Positions 1-9,457 are shown, numbered from the stretch's first letter. The stretch: DNA of 64,000 nt from JACCXG01 sp963836735 (GCA_963836735.1 CAWIKP010000030.1:1-64000), one strand, 5' to 3'. Notes: generated by a model from the letters alone, not told the origin. Numbers and translations: made by a program.

Positions 1-928
1 CGCGGGATTGACGTCGCGCGGGTTGCCCTTGATGAAGGTCAGGAAGGCGCGATCGCCGAAGGTGGCGAAGGCGTCGGTGGTCCGATAGCGCTTGAACCAC
101 TGGAAGCTCTTGTCGGCGACGGCGCGCTGCAGCGCTGACAGGTAAGTGCGCGCGTAGGTGCGCGGCGGCGCGCCGAACAGGTCGCGGTCGATGATCTCGG
201 CGACGCGGCGGTTGCCTTCCTCGTTGAGGTGGACGCCGTCGGTGGTCAGCGGCGTCTTTACCGTGCCGTAGAGCGACCGGGTCGGCGCGAAGAGATCGAC
301 GAAGCGCACGCCGCGGGCCGCCGCCACCTGCGACATCGCCAGGGTGTACATCTCGAGGCGGGTGTTGTTCTCCTTGCCGTCGGGCAGATCCGGGTTGCGG
401 AGATCCTCGTGCGCGATCGGCGAGAACAGGACGATGCGCGGCGCGGTCTTGCCGTTGTACTTCTGCGCCAGCGTGTGCGTGATCCACTCGTCGAGCTGTT
501 TCCTGAACCCGGGCAGCCCGGCATCTCCGCCGTACGACTCGTTGTAGCCGAAGAACGCGAGGATCACGTCCGCCCTGGTGTTGGTGCTCTTGAGCCGGTT
601 CTCCTTGTAGCCGCCGATCTCCTCGCCGACGCCGCTCAGCCACTCGTCGGGCGTGCCGAAGTTCTTCGACCGCAGCCGGGTCGCGACCTCGTCACCGGAG
701 AACCCGAGGTTGCGGATGACCAGGTCGTGACGCGGAAAGCGCGCGTGCAGCAGCGTGTCGAGCCAGCCCTGGTACTGCAGGCGCTCGGCCAGCTGATTGC
801 CGATGATGCAGATGTGCTCGCCGGCGTGCAGCACGAACGGCGTGGCCGCATCCGGCGCGCACGGGAGTCAGCGCGACGACCGCGGCAGCCGCGGCGAGGA
901 ATATCCAGAAGCGAAGCGTTCTCATCAT
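1..928 (-). CDS. SGNH/GDSL-like secreted protein, partial, one frameshift
   Basis: The gene enters at the right on the minus strand and runs off the left edge. The first 25 residues form a signal peptide (MRTLRFWIFL, then an Ala/Val-rich core). The frame breaks near 858, where one extra G in GCCGGATGC restores the reading; downstream the frame is open to base 1. The mature part has SGNH-like blocks: GEHICIIGNQLAERLQ (block I position), NLGFSGDE, FFGYNES and DGVHLNEEGN (the D..H pair). Block I reads GNQ instead of GDS, so the usual nucleophile serine is absent. The same GN-x-LAER pattern is familiar to me from planctomycete-type proteins associated with CxxCH dehydrogenases. It lies next to a ThuA gene, and a PVC-type CxxCH dehydrogenase sits at 23-26 kb. 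Family assignment is fairly sure; catalysis is doubtful. Confidence 0.7.
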
Positions 929-985
929 AAACAGCGTCCGTGTGGTGCAGCGTCGAGGTCGCAATCGGCGAGCCCCCCGAAAAGA

Positions 986-2005
986 CTACTTCCTGGGCGG
1001 AATCGGCGTGTCCCAGCCGGCCATCTCGGCCGGCTTCATACCCTTGACGTAGCCATTGAAATTGAACGTCGTTGGTTGGTAGGGCCCGACCAGAGCGACG
1101 TCGCCGTCAGCCTTGATGCTGGCCTCGAGTCCAACCGCCCAGAGGATCCCGTTCACGGCCATGCGTCGGAACCCCTCGTTCAACAGATCCTCGGAGGCCC
1201 CGTGCGTCGTCGTGAAGACGCGCCCGGATCTGCCCGAGGCGCCGGTATAGGAGCGCACCCAGGCGACAGGCACCTGCTGTTTGTCGGGGGCAGGCGGCGA
1301 GTCCGGCGTCATCCCGTTGAGGATCTGGCCGCGCGCGAGAATCACGCTCGGCTGCAGCGGATCCGCCGTGTACCCGCCCGACTGTACCCAGACGTCCTTC
1401 ACGCCACGCAAGACGGGATGGCTGGCCTGCGACGGCTCGAGCATCAGCCGCGAGCTCATCTTGTGATTGGCGCCGTAATGCGACACCCAGGTTTCACCGA
1501 GGATCTGCCGGCCGAACCCGCCGGCGAACTCCGCCTTGTTCTGCCAGTCGAACCTCAGGAACTTCGCGTCGGGCCGCTTGATCTGGAACGCGTGGGTGGC
1601 CGTGCGAAACCCGACGACCGCTCCACCTCGATCGAGGTAGTCGGCGATGTGCTGCATCTCCGCGTCAGGGAAATCCTGGAATCGCAGGAAGACGACCATC
1701 AGGTCAGCCTTCCGGAGCGCGTCCAGGCCGGCGATGTTCGAGCTGCCGGGCTCGATGAACCCGGTCTGCGGGTTCGTGGTGAAGAACACGCTGCAGGTGA
1801 ACCCGTAGCGTCTGGCCATGATCCGCGCCAGCGCCGGCAGCGTCTCCTCGGATCGGTACTCGTGATCGCCGGCCAGAAAAACGATGTGCTTGCCGACGCC
1901 CGGGCCTTTGCTCCCCTGATAGACGACGAGATGAGGGTTCTGAGCGGAGGCGAGGCTGGAGGCGAGAAGGAGAAGTGCTGGAAACAGGAAGAGGTGTTTG
2001 AGCAT
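986..2005 (-). CDS. ThuA domain-containing secreted protein
   Basis: This 339-residue protein has a clear signal peptide (MLKHLFLFPALLLLASSLASA) followed by a ThuA-like glutamine-amidotransferase-type fold. Visible family segments are VFLAGDHEYRSEETLPALAR near the N-terminus, DLMVVFLRFQDFPD, and GGAVVGFRTATHAF in the middle. ThuA proteins are linked to trehalose/sugar utilisation, and in Acidobacteria and Planctomycetes they accompany sugar dehydrogenases; the exact reaction is unsettled. It is followed, about 60 bases further, by the SGNH-like gene on the same strand, so the two could be cotranscribed. No strong Shine-Dalgarno precedes the ATG. Family call is confident, function is not. Confidence 0.85.
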   Translation of the reverse strand: MLKHLFLFPALLLLASSLASAQNPHLVVYQGSKGPGVGKHIVFLAGDHEYRSEETLPALARIMARRYGFTCSVFFTTNPQTGFIEPGSSNIAGLDALRKADLMVVFLRFQDFPDAEMQHIADYLDRGGAVVGFRTATHAFQIKRPDAKFLRFDWQNKAEFAGGFGRQILGETWVSHYGANHKMSSRLMLEPSQASHPVLRGVKDVWVQSGGYTADPLQPSVILARGQILNGMTPDSPPAPDKQQVPVAWVRSYTGASGRSGRVFTTTHGASEDLLNEGFRRMAVNGILWAVGLEASIKADGDVALVGPYQPTTFNFNGYVKGMKPAEMAGWDTPIPPRK

Positions 2006-2016
2006 GAAAGAGATTC

Positions 2017-2092
2017 GCTGTCAGCCGTCAGCGCTCAGCAGATCAGGGAGATCTCCCGAGCGCTGACCGCTGACAGCTGATAGCTTACAGAA
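2017..2092. repeat. Intergenic inverted repeat built from CTGTCAG-like heptads
   Basis: Left arm 2017-2036 and right arm 2058-2077 pair at 19 of 20 positions, around a central GGGAGATCTCCC palindrome (2046-2057). Both arms are made of 7-base units (CTGTCAG, CCGTCAG, CGCTCAG on the left; CTGACCG, CTGACAG, CTGATAG, CTTACAG on the right). It fills the gap between the TonB receptor and the ThuA gene and could act as a hairpin terminator or mRNA stabiliser. A related single arm starting with the same CTGTCAG unit lies at 39115. Confidence 0.8.
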
Positions 2093-2097
2093 TTCCC

Positions 2098-5000
2098 TCA
2101 GAACGTGAACCGCAAGGCTCCCTGCATGACGCGCGGGGACCGCGCGGTGGTGGCCTGGCCGAAGTTGGCGTTGACCATCTGGCCCTGCGGGTTGAACTGC
2201 GCGGTGGTGTTGATGGCCGACCAGTTCACCTGGTTGAACACGTTGTACGCTTCCCATCGGAACTGCAGCCGGCGCGTGCCGATGCGGAAGTTCTTGAAGA
2301 TCGACATGTTCGACAGCACGATCGGCGGCAGCCGGAAGAAGGTGCGCTCCGCGTCGCCGTAGTCGCCACGTCCCGCCGGCCGGGTGAAAGCATCGACGTT
2401 CAGGAAACGCCCGGTCCCGCCCGGCGTCGGGTCGCAGTCGCTGTGACAGATCGGATCGCCAGAGATCGTCGGCCGCACGGTCCGGTTGCCACCGCCCACG
2501 TCCCCACCCGTCCCGCCCTCGCCACCAGTGAAATCGAAGTTGTCGGTGGTGGAGATCGTCACGCCAGCCCAGTCGCCACTGACGAAGGCGGTATCGCCGG
2601 AGAGCTGCCACCCGTCGAGCAGGCCGCGTGTGAACGCGTTGTTCCACATCCCGCTGCCGTTCGGCACGTCCCAGGTGTAGTTCAGGACCAGGTTGTGATA
2701 CTGGGTGGTCCCGTCCGGCCCTTCGTTCCACGCGGGCTGCTGCCGCAACGGGATGAAGTTGGTCCCGTTGCTCGTCGTCTTCGCCAGTGTGTAGGCCACC
2801 GCGAACTGCAGGCCGTTGATGTAGCGGCGATTCAGCTGGACCTGGAGTGAGTTGTTGGTCGCGTTGCCGAAGTGGTTCCGCACCGTGATCTCCTGATACC
2901 CGAGGTAGGGCCGCAGGAACTCCGCCGGCTTCGCGGTCGTCGGAGTGCGCGGGTCGGCGTTCTCGGGATGCAGATCGACGTACCTGGCGCCGTCGGGGAC
3001 CGGATTGATATTCCCTGACATCTCGGCGTGCTGCATCTGGAAGCCGGCATAGGTGACGTCGAGCACCGTGCCCCAGCCCATCTCGCGCTGAACGCCAATC
3101 GAATAGTTGTAGCTGGTCGGCGTCTTCGCATCACGCTCGATGCCGAACACATTGCTCGGACGATTGGCGAACGCGCCTGCCGCGCCAACCGCCAGCAGCG
3201 TGTCCATCGTCCCGTAGATGATGCTCGGGGTGTTCTGGACCGGAGGATTGCGCGCCATCGCATCCATGCCGTTCGCGTTGACGTGGGGGTTGTGGTAGAT
3301 GCCCACGCTCGCGTGCAGCCCGGTCTTGTTGTCGCCGGTCAGGTCATAGGCGAGGCCGAGCCGCGGCTCGGGCTCGATCCCCTGATTATCGCGGAAGCCA
3401 AGCGGGTAATCGGGATCCGTGTTGGTGACCATCCCGTTGGCCCGATCGCCCGTGCCTTCAACGAACGTGCCCACGAACACGTTCGGCAGCGTACGTCCGG
3501 TGACCGGATCGAGCGCGACGTTCACGTTGTTGATGCGGGCAGGCTGATACAGGCGCGGTGCCTTCGCCGGGTCGTACCGCTCGGGCACGAAGACGGACGC
3601 GGGCTGCGCCGAATGCCACGGCTGGTACCACAGGAAGCGCACACCGTAGTCCAGCGTGAGGCGCCGGTTGGCCCGCCACGTGTCCTGCAGGTAGAACTCG
3701 GAGATGTTGCGCTTGCCCTTCACCTCGGAGAACGCATCGATCTCGGTGTAGTTCTGAAAGGTTCCGAGCAAGGCGTTGGCGTAGCTGTAGTTGGCGTCGA
3801 ACGGGTTGCTCGTGTCGGTATTGAAGGTGAACTGCCCCGCCCACGGACCCGCTCCCACGCCGCCGCTGCCTTCGGAGTTGCGCGACTGCTCGAAGTAGAA
3901 GCCGGCCTTCATCGAGTGGTCACCCTGGATCCAGGTCAGGTTGGTCCGGATCGACGACAGCCAGGCCTCGCCCTGGTCGACCAGGCGGTTGTCGAAGGTG
4001 AAGTTCGGCGCGTTCGGGACGTTGAAGTTGACCTTGGGAATCACGTTGCGCGGGTTGAGCTCCGGGTGGAACTGGCCGACCGTGAAGCCGACATTCTGAC
4101 GGTTGATCCGGTCCCAGTCGCCCTGGGTCAGCGGATAGAACTGTTCGGTCTGCTGCCGGGTGCCCGCGTCCGTGTCCAGCACCAGGTTCGACCGGAAGAT
4201 CTTCGTGTAGTTCACGCTGCCGCCACGATCGGTGTTCAGGTAGTGGGTGTTGAAGAACCCCCACTTGTTCGGGCCGGCGGTGATCTCGCTGCCGCGCTGA
4301 TCCGAGTACCAGTCCTTGAACGTGAAGTAGAAGCTGTCGGTGTTCGACGGCCGCCAGTCCACCCGGACGATGTTGTTCATCTTCGGGTTCTCTGCGTTCT
4401 CCTGGGTCGAGTGGTTGAACTGCCCCTGGGTGAACGTGCGATCGAAATTCGTCGCCCGCGGCAGCATGTTGAGCAGGGCGCGGCCGCTCGAGTTGATGCG
4501 ATCGGCCGGAATGACGTTGCCCGGGAAGCACGCGTCGCCGCCGGTCGTCGCGCTGCAGGTGCCGGAGCGCAGCGGATCGCGGATGAAGATCAGCCGGCCC
4601 TGCGAGTCCAGGGTCTGCGAGAAGTCCCCGCGCATCTCGGCGTCGGTCGGCATCGTCCAGTTGCGCAGCGGTCCGGGACGGCTCACCAGCGGCGCTTCCA
4701 TGGAGTAGAAGAAGAACAGCTTCTTCTCCATCTTCGGGACCGGACCGCCCAGATTCGCGCCAAAGGTATTGAAACGATAGCGGGGCTTCTTGGCGCCCGC
4801 GCGGTTCACGAAGAAGTCGGTCGCATTCAACGCTTCGTGACGCCCGTAGTAGTAGAGGTTGCCGCGGTACGACGTGCCGCCGCTCTTGCTGACAATCTGG
4901 ACCTGTCCGCCGCCGGCCCGCCCGTACTCGGCGCGATAGGAATTCAGCAGCACCCGCACTTCCGAAATCGCGTCGAGGTTGATCTGCTGCGCCATCAGGT

Positions 5001-5637
5001 TGGTGGCCCCCACTTCGTTCGCGACCACGCCGTCGACGATGACGTTGCTCCAGTCGCGGCGGGCCCCGCCCACGTTCGGCACGTCGGTGCCAAAGCTCAT
5101 GCCGAGCGAGTCGACCGTGTTCTCGTAGCGCACGCCCGGGAGCAGCCGCATCAGCGAGGTGACGTCGCGGCCGAGCACCTGGACCTGCTCGATCTGATTG
5201 GACGTGAGTACGCCGGCGTTCTGCGTCTCGGCGGTGTTCACATGCGAGCCGCGCGCCTCGACCGTCACGGTCTCGCCCAGGCTCCCCACATCCAACCCGA
5301 TGGTGCCGATCGACAGACGCTCACCAGCGCTGAGAACGATGTTCTTGCGCTCGAACGTACGAAAGCTGGTCAGCTCGACCCGCGCCGTGTAACTCCCCGG
5401 CTGGAGGTTGGTGACCTGGAAGTGGCCCTGATCATCGGTCACGGCGGCGCGCGAATCGCTCGTCGCCTCGTTCACGATAGTGACTGTCGCACCCGGGACG
5501 ATGGACTTCTGCGGGTCCACGACCGTGCCGGAGATGCTGCCGGTGACCGTCTGCGCGGCCACGCTCCCGGCAGCGAGAACGGCCGCGACCAGCGCGATAC
5601 CGAACGCGGCCAGACTCCGTGTTCTCGATCTCGACAT
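2098..5637 (-). CDS. Oar-type TonB-dependent outer membrane receptor
   Basis: The protein has 1179 residues from the chosen ATG, which has AGGAGGA about five bases upstream and opens the signal peptide MSRSRTRSLAAFGIALVAAV. An upstream in-frame ATG would add 31 non-signal residues and was rejected. Domains in order: carboxypeptidase-regulatory-like beta-sandwich (about residues 35-115, GSISGTVVDPQKSIVPGATV), plug (about 120-240, including GRDVTSLMRLLPG and YRAEYGRAGGGQVQIVSKSG), then a long beta-barrel ending in the terminal aromatic signal RFTF. Such receptors import oligomers or peptides using TonB energy in the outer membrane; the substrate cannot be read from sequence. A LacI-like palindrome about 190 bases upstream is a possible operator. 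The gene is intact, unlike its ADOP neighbour. Confidence 0.93.
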   Translation of the reverse strand: MSRSRTRSLAAFGIALVAAVLAAGSVAAQTVTGSISGTVVDPQKSIVPGATVTIVNEATSDSRAAVTDDQGHFQVTNLQPGSYTARVELTSFRTFERKNIVLSAGERLSIGTIGLDVGSLGETVTVEARGSHVNTAETQNAGVLTSNQIEQVQVLGRDVTSLMRLLPGVRYENTVDSLGMSFGTDVPNVGGARRDWSNVIVDGVVANEVGATNLMAQQINLDAISEVRVLLNSYRAEYGRAGGGQVQIVSKSGGTSYRGNLYYYGRHEALNATDFFVNRAGAKKPRYRFNTFGANLGGPVPKMEKKLFFFYSMEAPLVSRPGPLRNWTMPTDAEMRGDFSQTLDSQGRLIFIRDPLRSGTCSATTGGDACFPGNVIPADRINSSGRALLNMLPRATNFDRTFTQGQFNHSTQENAENPKMNNIVRVDWRPSNTDSFYFTFKDWYSDQRGSEITAGPNKWGFFNTHYLNTDRGGSVNYTKIFRSNLVLDTDAGTRQQTEQFYPLTQGDWDRINRQNVGFTVGQFHPELNPRNVIPKVNFNVPNAPNFTFDNRLVDQGEAWLSSIRTNLTWIQGDHSMKAGFYFEQSRNSEGSGGVGAGPWAGQFTFNTDTSNPFDANYSYANALLGTFQNYTEIDAFSEVKGKRNISEFYLQDTWRANRRLTLDYGVRFLWYQPWHSAQPASVFVPERYDPAKAPRLYQPARINNVNVALDPVTGRTLPNVFVGTFVEGTGDRANGMVTNTDPDYPLGFRDNQGIEPEPRLGLAYDLTGDNKTGLHASVGIYHNPHVNANGMDAMARNPPVQNTPSIIYGTMDTLLAVGAAGAFANRPSNVFGIERDAKTPTSYNYSIGVQREMGWGTVLDVTYAGFQMQHAEMSGNINPVPDGARYVDLHPENADPRTPTTAKPAEFLRPYLGYQEITVRNHFGNATNNSLQVQLNRRYINGLQFAVAYTLAKTTSNGTNFIPLRQQPAWNEGPDGTTQYHNLVLNYTWDVPNGSGMWNNAFTRGLLDGWQLSGDTAFVSGDWAGVTISTTDNFDFTGGEGGTGGDVGGGNRTVRPTISGDPICHSDCDPTPGGTGRFLNVDAFTRPAGRGDYGDAERTFFRLPPIVLSNMSIFKNFRIGTRRLQFRWEAYNVFNQVNWSAINTTAQFNPQGQMVNANFGQATTARSPRVMQGALRFTF

Positions 5638-5828
5638 GGATCCTCCTCGACGTACACCAACGGATCGCTGCGCCTTCGGCCCCAGCGATGGGCGGACCTT
5701 ACTCCTCCCGGCGGTGAAGTCTCCACCCAATTCCTCGCGACCGGCGGCATTTCACATCGTCAAATTTCTGTCCTCTCCCTGGATCGCCGCGCAATCGACA
5801 CGGTTTACAGCAACGCAATCGGCCTTTA

Positions 5829-5842
5829 CTTAAACGCTTAAG
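5829..5842. promoter_or_regulatory. Candidate LacI-family operator upstream of TonB receptor
   Basis: The 14-base sequence CTTAAACGCTTAAG is a near-perfect palindrome with a central CG, the layout typical of LacI/GalR-family operators. It sits about 190 bases upstream of the TonB receptor start at 5637, in an AT-richer stretch. LacI-type control of sugar-uptake TonB receptors is well known in other bacteria. No LacI gene is in the window, so this is a pattern-based suggestion. Confidence 0.35.
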
Positions 5843-5900
5843 TGACTGATGGGACGATTCAGTTCGGAGCAGATATTTCGCTATGCGCGACACAACCACG

Positions 5901-6048
5901 ACAACTCCCAACTTCCAACCTCCAACTCCCAAGGGAAACGGTCCGAACAGCGGGGTGAAAGACGGCCAACAAGCTTGTTGGTGGCCTTTCCCCGGTCGAT
6001 CGAAGCGCTTCCCTTGGGAGTGGGGAGTTGGATCGTTGGGCGTTGTCG
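5901..6048. repeat. Long imperfect inverted repeat with CTCCCAA heptads
   Basis: Left arm units CTCCCAA, CTTCCAA, CCTCCAA, CTCCCAA (5905-5932) face right-arm units TTGGGAG, TGGGGAG, TTGGATC, GTTGGGC (6014-6041). The arms match imperfectly over about 70 bases each and centre on the 16-base perfect palindrome CCAACAAGCTTGTTGG (5966-5981). The element lies between the stop of the ADOP permease (minus strand, ends 6052) and the upstream region of the TonB receptor. It belongs to the same sequence family as the repeats at 26389 and 31018. Confidence 0.8.
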
Positions 6049-6051
6049 TTG

Positions 6052-8556
6052 CTATTCCGCGCGGAGCGCGATCATCGGATCGACCCGCGTGGCGCGGCGG
6101 GCGGGCACCAGCGTCGCCACGAGCGACACGCTCGTGATCACCGCGATGACCGTCGCGTAGGTCAGCGGATCGCGGGCGCTGACGCCGAACAGGATGTTCT
6201 GAATGCCGGCGCCCGCCAGCGTGGCCAGCGTCAGCGCCAGGCCGACGCCGAGCCCGAGACCCGAGGGCGAGCTGCACGGCGCCCTGCCGCAGCACCATGC
6301 GCAGGATGCGGCTGTAGTGCGCGCCGAGCGCCATGCGCACGCCGAACTCCTGGCGCCGCTGGTTGACCGAGAACGACATCACGCCGTAGATGCCGACCGA
6401 CGCCAGCACGATCGCGACGACGCCGAAGATCGAGAACATCGTCGCGATGATGCGGTTCTGCGCGACGAAGCCCTCGATGCTGCTGCTTCGGCGTGCCGAC
6501 GAAGTAGAGCGGCAGGTTCGGATCGACCTTGGCGACTGCGCTGACGGAGCGGCACCGCCATGGCGTCCGCGCGCTGGCCGGCGCGCGGCTTCACGATGAC
6601 GGTCGCGAACTGGCTGACGAAGGGGCCCGGCTGGACCGGACCGAACGGGTTCGCGAAGAACGGCACGTAGAAGCCGGTGTCGTCGACGCCCGGGTTGTTG
6701 AACGGCCCGAGCATCCGGACCGTCGACACGACGCCGACGATCGTCCGCCACGGGCCCGGCTGGCGGCCGTTGCCGGCCACGGTGCGGAACCGGCGGCCGA
6801 GCGCGCTCTCGGTGCCGAAGTGCTTCTGCGCGAACGCGGCGTTGACGATGGCCACCGGCTGGCGCGCGTCGAGATCGTCGGTCGGTGAAGGTCCGTCCTT
6901 CGAGGAGCCGCTGCCCGGTGACGGCGAAGAAGCCGCCGGTCACCTGCTCGAAGTTCGCGTTCGGCCGATCGCGGTTCTCGCGATACGTCTTCCCCTCGAT
7001 CTCGATCGGGCCGTTGCCCGAGAAGACCATCCGGAAGCGGTTGGTCAGCGCGACCGCCTCGAACTGCGGCGTCGCCGTCGAGCTCCTGCAGCAGCCGGTC
7101 GTAGAACACCTTGCGCGCCTCCGGCGACGGATAGTCGCCGTCCATCAGGCCCATGCGCGCCGACATGATCCCGTCGGTGTCGTAGCCGTAGTCGATCGTC
7201 TGCTGGTTGGTGATCGATCGCACCTGCAGCAGCGAGCCCGATGAGCAGCACGCAGGTGACGACGATCTGGAACACCACCAGCCCGCGCGAGATGAGCGCG
7301 ACGCTGCGGCTCGTGTTGCCGCGGCCGCCGTCGCGCAGCACGTCGGCCGCGTTGGCCCGCGACGACATCAGCGCCGGCAGCAGGCCGGAGAACACGGCCG
7401 CGGCCAGCGTGGCCAGGACCGTGAACGCCAGGACCGGCGCGTCGACGTCGAACGTGATCCACGACGGCGGCGGGTTCTCGAGGTTCCTCACGGTCGCCGA
7501 CAGCCAGTCAATCGACGCGTAGGCGAGCGCGATGCCGACCGCCGCGCCGATCGCCGGCAACCAGCAGGCTCTCGGTCAGCATCTGCCGGATCAGGCGGAT
7601 CCGGGTCGCGCCGAGCGACGATCGCACCGCCAGCTCCTTGGCGCGCAGCGTCGCGCGCGCGAACTGCATGTTCATCACGTTCACGCACGCGATCAGCAGC
7701 ACGCCCGACGCAGAACCCCAGCATCGTCCACAGCGTGCCGCGCAGCGGCCGCGGCGTGAAGGTGTCGAGCAGCGGCTGCACCTGGCCGGTGTTGAACTGC
7801 TTGTTGGTCTCGGGGTACGCGGCCGCGAACCGCCGGGCGAGCGTCGTGGCCTCGGCGTTCGCCTGATCGAGCGAGACGTCCGCCTTGAGCAGGCCGAGGA
7901 CCGCCGGGTTGTTCGCGGCCGGGTCGTTCCGCTGCGCGCGGCGGGAACTCGCTGAAGAGCGGGATCCAGAGCTCTTCGTTGGTCGGAAAGGCAAACCCCT
8001 TCGGCATCACGCCGATGATCGTGGCCGGCTTGCCGTTGATGCGGAAACCCTTGCCGACGATGTCTGATGCGCCGCCGAAGTCGCGCTGCCAGATGCCGTG
8101 GCCGATGATCGCGACCTTGCCGGCCCCCGGCGTGTTGTCGGCGGCCGTGAAATCGCGGCCCATCAAGGGCGTGACCCCGAGGATGCGGAGGAAGTCCTCG
8201 GTGACGTAGGCGCCCGTGTAGCGCTGCGGGTGGCCGTCGACCGTGACGTTGACCGTCGACCCGTTCAGGTAGGCCGCCAGGCGCTCGAACGACTGCTGCT
8301 GCGGCAGCAGCTCCTCGTAGTCCATCGACGAAATCTGTCCGTTGACGCCGAAGAAGGTCGCGCTCGACGGATCGATGAAGTTGAGGCTGGCGAGCCGTTC
8401 GGCGTTCGGAAACGAGAACCCGCGCAGCATCACGCCATTGACGACGCTGAACATCGTCGTGACGCTGGCGATCCCCAGGGCCAGGACGATGACGGCGAGG
8501 GCGCAGAAGGACTTCTCCTTCACGAGAAGGCGGAGGCCAATCCTGACATCGCGCAT
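6052..8556 (-). CDS. ADOP-type MacB/FtsX ABC permease, many frameshifts
   Basis: The locus starts with MRDVRIGLRLLVKEKSF, a typical ADOP permease N-terminus without the prefix domain, and ends with LVPARRATRVDPMIALRAE. Reading across about nine frame breaks (near 7937, 7705, 7560, 7238, 7075, 6881, 6541, 6482 and 6261) recovers a full-length protein of about 830 residues: TM1, MacB-like periplasmic domain, a first FtsX block with VLLIACVNVMNMQFARA, a second MacB domain, and a second FtsX block with VLASVGIYGVMSFSVNQRRQ. Every break is repaired by removing one base, for example GGGC for GGC near 7238. That points to sequence error rather than decay, though a true pseudogene is not excluded. 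These permeases lack a cognate ATPase in the same gene and are thought to handle macrolide- or lipoprotein-type export. No PadR gene is adjacent here. Confidence 0.85.
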
Positions 8557-8600
8557 TCTCTCTTAGACGCTGCGCCCGTCCCTTGGTTCGTCACAGGGGC

Positions 8601-8648
8601 GCGCGGGTTCGCGGTTCGCGGGCTCGCGGGTTCGGGGGCCCGTTCGGG
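8601..8648. repeat. Short tandem repeat of GCGGGTTC-like units
   Basis: Four slightly varying 7-8 base units (GCGGGTTC, GCGGTTC, GCGGGCTC, GCGGGTTC) fill the 100-base gap between the acid phosphatase gene and the start of the ADOP permease. It resembles the other tandem-unit intergenic elements but has no paired second arm. Confidence 0.6.
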
Positions 8649-8656
8649 ACGGTCGA

Positions 8657-9391
8657 TTACTGCCAGCTCCCGTACATCGGATTGGGAATGAGGAAGTAGC
8701 GGATCCCGAATTCCGAAAACGCCGGCTCCCCCTGTTGGCGGAGTGTCTGATTGAGCCCCGGAAAGTCCTGGATGTTGTCGCCGACGAACGCCACGACCTC
8801 GAGCGGGGTGCTGCCAGCGGCCGTCTTCCCGGCGGCGACGGCTTCGAAGCGCGGGTTCTTGTCCGAAGGTCCCTTTTCAGGGCGACAGAGGATGACGTCG
8901 ACGGCAAGTTTCTGTGTCTTGAACAACGCCACGGTGTCGGCGCATTCGGACTCCAGCCGGTTGGTCACGATCGCAATCCGCCCGCCCAGTGCGCGCACTC
9001 GTGCCAGGAACGCCGCCGCCCCTGGCAAAGTGGTCGCTTCACGTCGTCGCACCCAGGCGGACCAGCTCTCTGATGAGTACCCAAGACCGACCCGTTCGAT
9101 CTGGTACTGCAGATTGTTCAGGATCGTTTCATCGGCGTCCAGAATGACCGCCCACGATCCCGGCGCACGAGCCGAGGCCTGCTGCTCCACCCGCACCGTT
9201 GCCAGTCGGTAGGCTTGAATCACGGCCGCGTAGTATTCGGCGGATCGCTGCACCCAGCCGATCGAATCTGGCAGCGTGGCCGTCCGGGCCGCCGGAGCCG
9301 CCGGCGTGGTCACGGGCGCCGGCCGGGACGCCTGACAGCCGGCGATCAGCACACACAGCGCCGGAATTGACAGCAATTGCCGGAAGGTCAT
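8657..9391 (-). CDS. HAD class C acid phosphatase lipoprotein (e(P4)-like)
   Basis: The 244-residue protein begins at the ATG giving MTFRQLLSIPALCVLIAGCQ, a lipoprotein signal with lipobox LIAGC; an in-frame ATG 63 bases earlier only adds charged residues. The catalytic DxDxT motif is ILDADETIL (about residue 85), followed by the second motif IVTNRLESEC and the acidic motif GDNIQDFPG. This is the DDDD-superfamily class C acid phosphatase / 5'-nucleotidase layout, like Haemophilus e(P4), acting in the periplasm on nucleotide or other phosphomonoesters to release phosphate. It is single, between an ADOP permease and a sugar isomerase, and seems independently transcribed. Confidence 0.9.
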   Translation of the reverse strand: MTFRQLLSIPALCVLIAGCQASRPAPVTTPAAPAARTATLPDSIGWVQRSAEYYAAVIQAYRLATVRVEQQASARAPGSWAVILDADETILNNLQYQIERVGLGYSSESWSAWVRRREATTLPGAAAFLARVRALGGRIAIVTNRLESECADTVALFKTQKLAVDVILCRPEKGPSDKNPRFEAVAAGKTAAGSTPLEVVAFVGDNIQDFPGLNQTLRQQGEPAFSEFGIRYFLIPNPMYGSWQ

Positions 9392-9457
9392 TCGATTCGG
9401 TGGGTCGGGATCGCGGCCCGGGATCCGGAAGCCGGGCTTCCGGATCCGGCCCAAGCA

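Noticed and set aside
796..2080. A 427-codon plus-strand frame over the ThuA gene
   Set aside because: Antisense to ThuA and the SGNH-like gene, with no domain and shadow-type composition.
3028..5841. A 937-codon open frame on the plus strand
   Set aside because: It is exactly antisense to the intact TonB receptor and contains no recognisable domain; long shadow frames are expected in GC-rich DNA with strong third-position bias.
6052..8556. Programmed frameshifting in the ADOP gene
   Set aside because: The breaks lack a common slippery sequence, are too many, and occur at different positions in the second ADOP gene; uncorrected insertions explain them better.
8601..8648. Coding extension of the phosphatase or permease
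   Set aside because: The repeat lies outside both reading frames and between clear start and stop codons.
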